Assembly: GCA_002328185.1 (NCBI GenBank)
Contig: DCWQ01000003.1
Location: 135,175-168,978, forward strand
Length of the DNA: 33,804 nt
Source of the DNA: Dehalococcoidia bacterium UBA2158
Lineage (GTDB): Bacteria > Chloroflexota > Dehalococcoidia > Lucifugimonadales > UBA3495
Reading direction: 5' to 3'
Shown here in pieces: positions 29,222 to 33,804 of this stretch. A model generated the notes under the pieces. That model ran no database searches and was not told where the DNA came from. It worked only from the letters and a program-made list of their open reading frames with translations. Both the position numbers and the translations under genes were made by a program. Numbering within the stretch: position 1 is the first letter of the stretch; each line of letters opens with the position of its first letter.

Positions 29222-32200
29222 ATGACCCTCAAGGGAGTTCTGGACCTACTGGACCGACATCCCGAGCACCGGGGCAATGTGGACGCCTCGAGCAAAACGT
29301 CTGGAAAAGCAGGTGATGAATCGGGAGTCACCGTCCGCCAGGGGGCCCGTGCGGCCTTCCTGGCCTCTTTGTGGTGCCGTCAGAACGGCCCCATCTTGGT
29401 AGTCACGCCCCGGCCCGACGATGCCCGGCGTCTCCACGACCAATTGCTGACCTACCTGGGCGAGGACCAGCCCATTCACCTCCTCCCCGAACCTGAAGTC
29501 CTGCCATTCGAAAGGCTGGCGGTGGACTCCAACACCGGCAACCAACGGCTTACTTCCCTGGCTGTCTTGGCCGAGGCTGGCAATTTCGCCGGCCCCGCTC
29601 CGGAAGTGCAACCCCTGGTTGTATGCTCGGTGGGTTCGGCCCTGCTTTACACCCTGCCGCCCGAGTTGATGGCCGGCGTTTTCCCTGCCACCGGGGAGCT
29701 GAGCCTTTGGAAGAAGGGCGACCGGGTGCGCATAGACGCCCTCCTCGGCCAGTGGCTGGACCTGGGTTACCACCACGAGCCGGTCGTCGAGGCCCCCGGC
29801 AGCTTCAGTCACCGCGGCGGAATACTGGACGTCTATCCCACCGGGTCCGAATGGCCGCTCCGTATAGAATTATGGGACGACGAGATCGACACAATCCGGT
29901 ATTTCGACCCTGTGTCCCAACGCTCCATCCGGCCCACCGACGAAGTGCGCCTGGCCCCAGCCAGGGAGCAATTGCCCAGCCTGGCCCACCAACCAACCAT
30001 GGAAACCAGAATGGATGCCCTGGACTACGCCAAGTGTGGCAACGAAGTCAGGGATCGCATAGCCGAGGAATTGTCAATCCTGTCCACTGCGCCCAATCCG
30101 GAGTCTCTGTCCTTCTACAACGGCCTGGTTAATGAGGCCCACTTGATGGAGTACATTGGCTCCAACGGCTTGGTCGTCTTAGAACGCTACGGTCGAGTTG
30201 AAGCCGAGGCTCTGGAATTGGAGGAGCGCTTCGAGCGTATGCGGGAGGCCAGGGAGAACCGGGGCGAACTGCCGGTCAATTTCCCTTCGCCGCACATGGA
30301 TTGGGAGACGTTCTCCAACCGGCTGAGCGGCGTGCCCCAGATGCAACTGCAGACTTGGGTCGGCGACGACGAGGACAAGATCTTCAAACCCTCCACTCCC
30401 TATTACGGCAAGCTGGAGCAACTGGCCTCGGACACTCGCCGTCACCAACAAGCCAATTACGCTGTGGTGGCCATCACCCAGCACCAGCGCCGCGTCGCCG
30501 AGATACTCGAGCAAGAAGGCGTTGGCGTCACCCAGATGGAGTCTTTGGACAGCGCTCCTTCGGCCGGTCAGGTCTGTCTGCTGCCGGGAGCCCTGCGCGA
30601 CGGATGGACGGTTGAATTGCCGAAAGACGGGTCAGAAGCCACCACCCTGGTCCTGCTCACAGACAACGAACTCTTCGGCACGGTCAAAGAGCAGCGCTAC
30701 AGCCGCCGACGCAAGGCTGAGCACGGGCCGGAAGTGGTACTTGCCGACCTGGTCCCCGGCGCCCACGTGGTGCACATCGACCACGGCGTGGCCCGGTTCG
30801 CCGGGACCACCCGCCTAGGAGACGATGAGGACGAGAAGGAATACCTCATCCTGGAATACGCCGAGAACGACAAACTCTACGTGCCCACCGACCACCTGGA
30901 CCGGGTGTCTGCCTACGTTGGCGCCCAAGACCAGCCGCCTTCCCTGACCCGGCTCAGCACGGCCGAGTGGGCACGGGTCAAGAATAAGGTGAAGGGCGCA
31001 ACCCGCGAGATGGCCCAGGAACTGCTGCGCGTCAACGCCGCACGCGCCCTGGCAGTGGGCCACGAACACGGCGGCGACACGGTCTGGCAACAGGAACTTG
31101 AAGACTCGTTCTCCTTTGTCGAGACCCCCGACCAAGCCAGGGCAATCGTCGAAGTCAAAGCCGACATGGAAACGACCAGGCCGATGGACCGCCTGATTTG
31201 CGGCGACGTTGGCTACGGCAAGACCGAAATCGCCCTCAGGGCCGCCTTCAAATCGGTGAACGATGGACTGCAAGTCGCCATGCTGGTCCCCACTACGGTC
31301 CTGGCCCAGCAGCACTACTCAACATTCAGCGAACGGCTCAGCCCCTTCCCGGTCAAGATTGAAGTATTGAGCCGGTTCCGGACCCCAAAGGAACAACAGC
31401 AGGTGATCGGCGGCCTTACGGACGGCAGCGTGGACATCGTCATCGGCACTCACCGGCTGCTACAGAAGGACGTCCGATTCAAGAACCTGGGCCTGGCTAT
31501 CGTAGACGAAGAGCAGCGTTTCGGCGTTAGCCACAAAGAACGCCTGAAGCAGTTGCGGCAACAGGTGGACGTGTTGACGCTGAGCGCGACCCCCATCCCC
31601 CGTACTCTCAACATGGCCCTGGCCGGTATCAGAGACCTGAGCACCATGGACTCGGCCCCCGAAGCACGCCTGCCAGTGAAGACATTTGTCTCCGAGTACT
31701 CTGAGGACGTGATCAAAGAGGCCATCCTGCGGGAGATGGAGCGGGGCGGCCAGGTCTTCTATCTGCACAACCGGGTCCGCACCATTCACCAAGCCGCGGC
31801 CGAGATCAGTAAATTGGTGCCCCAGGCCCGAATCATGATCGGGCATGGACAGATGGCGGAAACGGAACTGGAAGACGTCATGGTGGGATTTGCCAACGGC
31901 GACGCCGATATCCTTGTCTGCACGACGATCATCGAGTCAGGGTTGGACATGCCCAACGTGAATACTTTGATCTTGGAGCGGGCCGACCGGTTCGGGCTGG
32001 CCCAGCTTTACCAGCTCCGGGGCCGGGTCGGGCGCAGCGAACACCGGGCCTACGCCTACCTGCTGGCCCCCCGGGGTCGCCGTATTACCGAGGGTGCCGA
32101 GCACCGGCTTCAAGCTATCTTGGAGGCTTCAGAATTGGGCGCGGGCTTCCGCATCGCCATGCGGGACCTGGAGATACGCGGCGCAGGGAACATTCTCGGC

Positions 32201-32800
32201 GCGTCCCAGAGCGGCCACATCCAAGAGGTCGGTCTTGACCTCTATACCCAGCTATTGAACGAAGCCGTGCAGGAATTGGAAGAAGGAGGCGGATCCACAG
32301 ATTCGACTGAGATACCGGCCGAACTGCCTAGGATCGAACTACCCATGAACGCCCGCATCCCCGAGGACTACGTGAACCATCTACCCACCCGGCTGGCCGT
32401 CTACCAGCGGCTAGCCAAGATGACCGATGCCGACTACATCCCGGGGATTCGGGAAGAACTGAGGGACCGCTTTGGCCCACTGCCGGATGAGGTCGAAAAC
32501 CTGTTGACGCTGGCCTCCCTCCGGGCTCTGGCCGCCGATGTGGGAGTGGAGTCCATCGTTCAGGGCAACGACGCCATCATTTTGTCATTGCGCACGCCGG
32601 TTGGCGGGGCGCGAGTGCCGCTACAGAGGGCTCTGGGCCCGTCAGTACAGGTCGGCAACACTCAGATGCAGATGCCGCTGCGCAGGTTGGGCGACGAATG
32701 GCTCTCCCGCCTAACCAGGGTGCTGGAACGCTTCTTGGTCTTTCAACAAACGCTCCGGGAAAGTCTCACCGCGCTGGCCGAACCAACTTCCGCCGACTAA
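29222..32800 (+). CDS. mfd: Transcription-repair coupling factor Mfd
   Basis: This 1192-residue ATP-driven translocase pushes RNA polymerase off DNA lesions and recruits UvrA. Domains in order: the UvrB-like N-terminal module (residues 1 to about 350, with VVTPRPDDARRLHDQL, FERLAVDS, and FSHRGGILDVYPTGSEWPLR), the RNA-polymerase-interacting CarD-like domain (about 508-575, VPGAHVVHIDHGVARFAG), and the RecG-like motor with Walker A GDVGYGKT (661-668), IVDEEQRFGVSHKERLK, LSATPIPRTLNMAL, and QLRGRVGRSEHRAYAYLL. The C-terminal regulatory domain follows from about 1020. Length and all motifs are normal. The ATG at 29222 lacks a strong ribosome binding site. It is divergent from proBA. Confidence 0.97.
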   Translation: MTLKGVLDLLDRHPEHRGNVDASSKTSGKAGDESGVTVRQGARAAFLASLWCRQNGPILVVTPRPDDARRLHDQLLTYLGEDQPIHLLPEPEVLPFERLAVDSNTGNQRLTSLAVLAEAGNFAGPAPEVQPLVVCSVGSALLYTLPPELMAGVFPATGELSLWKKGDRVRIDALLGQWLDLGYHHEPVVEAPGSFSHRGGILDVYPTGSEWPLRIELWDDEIDTIRYFDPVSQRSIRPTDEVRLAPAREQLPSLAHQPTMETRMDALDYAKCGNEVRDRIAEELSILSTAPNPESLSFYNGLVNEAHLMEYIGSNGLVVLERYGRVEAEALELEERFERMREARENRGELPVNFPSPHMDWETFSNRLSGVPQMQLQTWVGDDEDKIFKPSTPYYGKLEQLASDTRRHQQANYAVVAITQHQRRVAEILEQEGVGVTQMESLDSAPSAGQVCLLPGALRDGWTVELPKDGSEATTLVLLTDNELFGTVKEQRYSRRRKAEHGPEVVLADLVPGAHVVHIDHGVARFAGTTRLGDDEDEKEYLILEYAENDKLYVPTDHLDRVSAYVGAQDQPPSLTRLSTAEWARVKNKVKGATREMAQELLRVNAARALAVGHEHGGDTVWQQELEDSFSFVETPDQARAIVEVKADMETTRPMDRLICGDVGYGKTEIALRAAFKSVNDGLQVAMLVPTTVLAQQHYSTFSERLSPFPVKIEVLSRFRTPKEQQQVIGGLTDGSVDIVIGTHRLLQKDVRFKNLGLAIVDEEQRFGVSHKERLKQLRQQVDVLTLSATPIPRTLNMALAGIRDLSTMDSAPEARLPVKTFVSEYSEDVIKEAILREMERGGQVFYLHNRVRTIHQAAAEISKLVPQARIMIGHGQMAETELEDVMVGFANGDADILVCTTIIESGLDMPNVNTLILERADRFGLAQLYQLRGRVGRSEHRAYAYLLAPRGRRITEGAEHRLQAILEASELGAGFRIAMRDLEIRGAGNILGASQSGHIQEVGLDLYTQLLNEAVQELEEGGGSTDSTEIPAELPRIELPMNARIPEDYVNHLPTRLAVYQRLAKMTDADYIPGIREELRDRFGPLPDEVENLLTLASLRALAADVGVESIVQGNDAIILSLRTPVGGARVPLQRALGPSVQVGNTQMQMPLRRLGDEWLSRLTRVLERFLVFQQTLRESLTALAEPTSAD

Positions 32801-32857
32801 GTCCGCGCTATTCCTCCGGCAAACCGCACGGCCCTGTCCGGCGTATTATTCGGTGAA

Positions 32858-32886
32858 CCCACAGCGGTGGGGCATCATCTAATTTT
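32858..32886 (+). terminator. Weak hairpin after mfd
   Basis: CCCAC-AGCG-GTGGG (32858-32871) is followed, after a 10-base gap, by TTTTT (32883-32887). The gap makes it a poor intrinsic terminator. Confidence 0.25.
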
Positions 32887-32950
32887 TCAGTTATGTGCGT
32901 CAAACTGCGCCCGCTTGATGGATCACAGATGATCCACTACGGAGGACACA

Positions 32951-33574
32951 TTGAGGGGAAACTCAACAAGTACACAACCTACCGGACAGAATTCCAGCAG
33001 GAAGAAGAGCAAGCTTCGCTTGCTTATTCGATTGGCGATCGTGCTAGCGGTGGCTGCCATCGCTTGCGACGGCAGCGACAGCAGCAGTACATCCATAGTC
33101 GGGGATGGCGCGTCCAGCACCAGTTCGGGCGATCAAGCGCCCGATTTCAACATCACCATGTTCCAGGGCGAAGACGTAGTCGGCAGCCAAGATGTGAGTC
33201 TCCACAGTCTCTTCGGCGAAAAACCGATCGTACTCAACTTCTGGGCTGGGCTGTGCCCTCCTTGCCGGGCTGAGATGCCGGACCTCCAAGAGTTCAACGA
33301 GAAATTCGAAGACCGGACATTGTTACTGGGGATAGACTTGGGCCAGTTCACCGGACTGGGGAACCAGAAAGACGCACAAGGCTTATTGGAAGAACTAGAG
33401 GTGACCTATCCCGCTGGATTCACCACGGATACGAATGTGATCCAGGACTACAGGGTCGTGGGCATGCCCACGACCATCTTCATAGACAAAGACGGCAACA
33501 TCTTCAACAAATGGACCGGCGCGCTCAACGGCAGTGTGCTGGAAGACAAGACCCTAGAGATGTTGAACCAGTAG
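32951..33574 (+). CDS. TlpA/ResA-like membrane-anchored thiol-disulfide oxidoreductase
   Basis: This 207-residue thioredoxin-fold protein probably acts outside the cytoplasmic membrane, reducing disulfides, for example in cytochrome c maturation. A basic N-terminus (SSRKKSKLRLL) leads to a hydrophobic segment (IRLAIVLAVAAIAC) ending at Cys39, which resembles a lipobox although the -3 residue is Ala. A Ser/Gly-rich linker follows, then DQAPDFNITMFQG, the active site LNFWAGLCPPCRAEMPDL (Cys102-Pro-Pro-Cys105), and the cis-proline loop VVGMPTTIFIDKDG. The start is TTG at 32951, set by GGAGGA five bases upstream; the next in-frame ATG is far inside. It is monocistronic, with a strong terminator after it. 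Confidence 0.91.
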   Translation: MRGNSTSTQPTGQNSSRKKSKLRLLIRLAIVLAVAAIACDGSDSSSTSIVGDGASSTSSGDQAPDFNITMFQGEDVVGSQDVSLHSLFGEKPIVLNFWAGLCPPCRAEMPDLQEFNEKFEDRTLLLGIDLGQFTGLGNQKDAQGLLEELEVTYPAGFTTDTNVIQDYRVVGMPTTIFIDKDGNIFNKWTGALNGSVLEDKTLEMLNQ

Positions 33575-33590
33575 GGCAGAATCAAAGTTG

Positions 33591-33633
33591 TCTGAAAAAC
33601 TCCGTCGTGCCATGAAGGACGACGGGGTTTTTC
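33591..33633 (+). terminator. Intrinsic terminator of the TlpA-like gene
   Basis: CTCCGTCGT (33600-33608), a 10-base loop and ACGACGGGG (33619-33627) form a 9-base stem (one G-T pair), preceded by AAAAA and followed by TTTTT. It is 25 bases past the stop. Confidence 0.92.
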
Positions 33634-33664
33634 TTTGAACGTCACCAGCACGCCTATCTTGCGG

Positions 33665-33670
33665 TATAAT
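33665..33670 (+). promoter_or_regulatory. -10 box of the tRNA-Pro gene
   Basis: A perfect TATAAT about 60 bases upstream of the tRNA 5' end. TTGAAC at 33635-33640 is too far (24 bases) to be a normal -35. Confidence 0.55.
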
Positions 33671-33730
33671 ACGTTTTGCCCTGTCCAAAACCCAATTCCG
33701 GCTGGGAAGAGGGAAGGAAGCAGGGAAAGT

Positions 33731-33767
33731 CGGGGTGTAGCGCAGGGGTAGCGCGCTGCGTTCGGGA
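33731..33767 (+). tRNA. tRNA-Pro(CGG), 5' half only
   Basis: CGGGGTG acceptor strand, TA, the D-arm GCGC-AGGGGTA-GCGC, G26, the anticodon-stem strand CTGCG and the loop TTCGGGA (anticodon CGG) follow the tRNA-Pro layout position by position. The 3' strand should continue CGCAG; instead CACCG follows, and GCGTTCGG (33758-33765) pairs with CCGAACGC (33770-33777). No T-arm or 3' acceptor strand is present in the last 27 bases. The gene is therefore broken, interrupted, or joined to foreign or artefactual sequence at the window edge. Confidence 0.6.
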
Positions 33768-33804
33768 CACCGAACGCAACCCTACGGTATTAAATTACGA
33801 TTTC

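Noticed and set aside
28972..29331. Extension of ProB by 120 residues overlapping the mfd start
   Set aside because: It would cross a perfect -10 box and a hairpin with a T tract, and glutamate kinases begin where the ATG at 28971 lies.
33758..33777. P1 helix of a group I intron in tRNA-Pro
   Set aside because: The inverted repeat has no U-G pair at a splice site and too little sequence follows to see any intron core; kept only as one possible explanation.

Overview
The window looks like a piece of a high-GC, free-living bacterial chromosome. It carries housekeeping genes (ffh, mfd, proB/proA, mutM, sbcC) beside many oxidoreductases. The most telling trait is five separate luciferase-like (LLM) flavin/F420 oxidoreductase genes in 34 kb, plus a PPOX-fold protein, a Baeyer-Villiger-type monooxygenase, a methylmalonyl-CoA-mutase-family subunit, a bicupin and an amidohydrolase. 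This mix is known from marine Chloroflexota of the SAR202 type (Dehalococcoidia relatives), which have expanded flavin monooxygenase families. The assignment is an inference from gene content, not a sequence search.

Layout. 1-7.0 kb: LLM gene 1, mutM and a WrbA-like flavodoxin gene, a B12-dependent mutase large subunit, then two tandem LLM genes, with clear terminators and inverted repeats between them. 7.0-8.8 kb: a frameshifted membrane-protein gene, then a coupled GNAT/PPOX pair. 8.8-14.8 kb: sbcC, divergent from an ABC-2 exporter (ATPase plus permease), then ffh. 14.9-20.3 kb: LLM 4, a bicupin, a decayed GAF/receiver signalling gene, an alkaline-phosphatase-superfamily phosphodiesterase, and LLM 5. 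20.3-23.2 kb: a compact minus-strand operon of amidohydrolase, Mug-like uracil/thymine glycosylase, ThpR-type 2H phosphoesterase and AlkA-like glycosylase, joined by 4-base start/stop overlaps. 23.4-25.8 kb: a broken peroxiredoxin-like gene whose two redox-cysteine positions are both TGA, then a Baeyer-Villiger-type monooxygenase. 25.8-33.8 kb: a repeat-rich spacer, the proB-proA-hypothetical operon, divergent mfd, a TlpA-like thiol oxidoreductase, and the 5' half of a tRNA-Pro at the window edge.

How it fits together. The catabolic genes suggest oxidative attack on refractory organic matter: LLM and Baeyer-Villiger oxygenation, then acyl-CoA rearrangement. DNA repair is unusually well represented (mutM, mug, alkA, sbcC, mfd). 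Several intergenic spaces hold dispersed inverted-repeat elements, one of which supplies the ribosome binding site of mutM and another a terminator. The strongest lead is the peroxiredoxin-like relic at 23422-23979: its U-x-x-U pattern and a downstream hairpin resemble the diselenide selenoprotein family SelL, although later stops show that this copy is probably dead. No CRISPR array, insertion sequence, prophage or defence system was seen.
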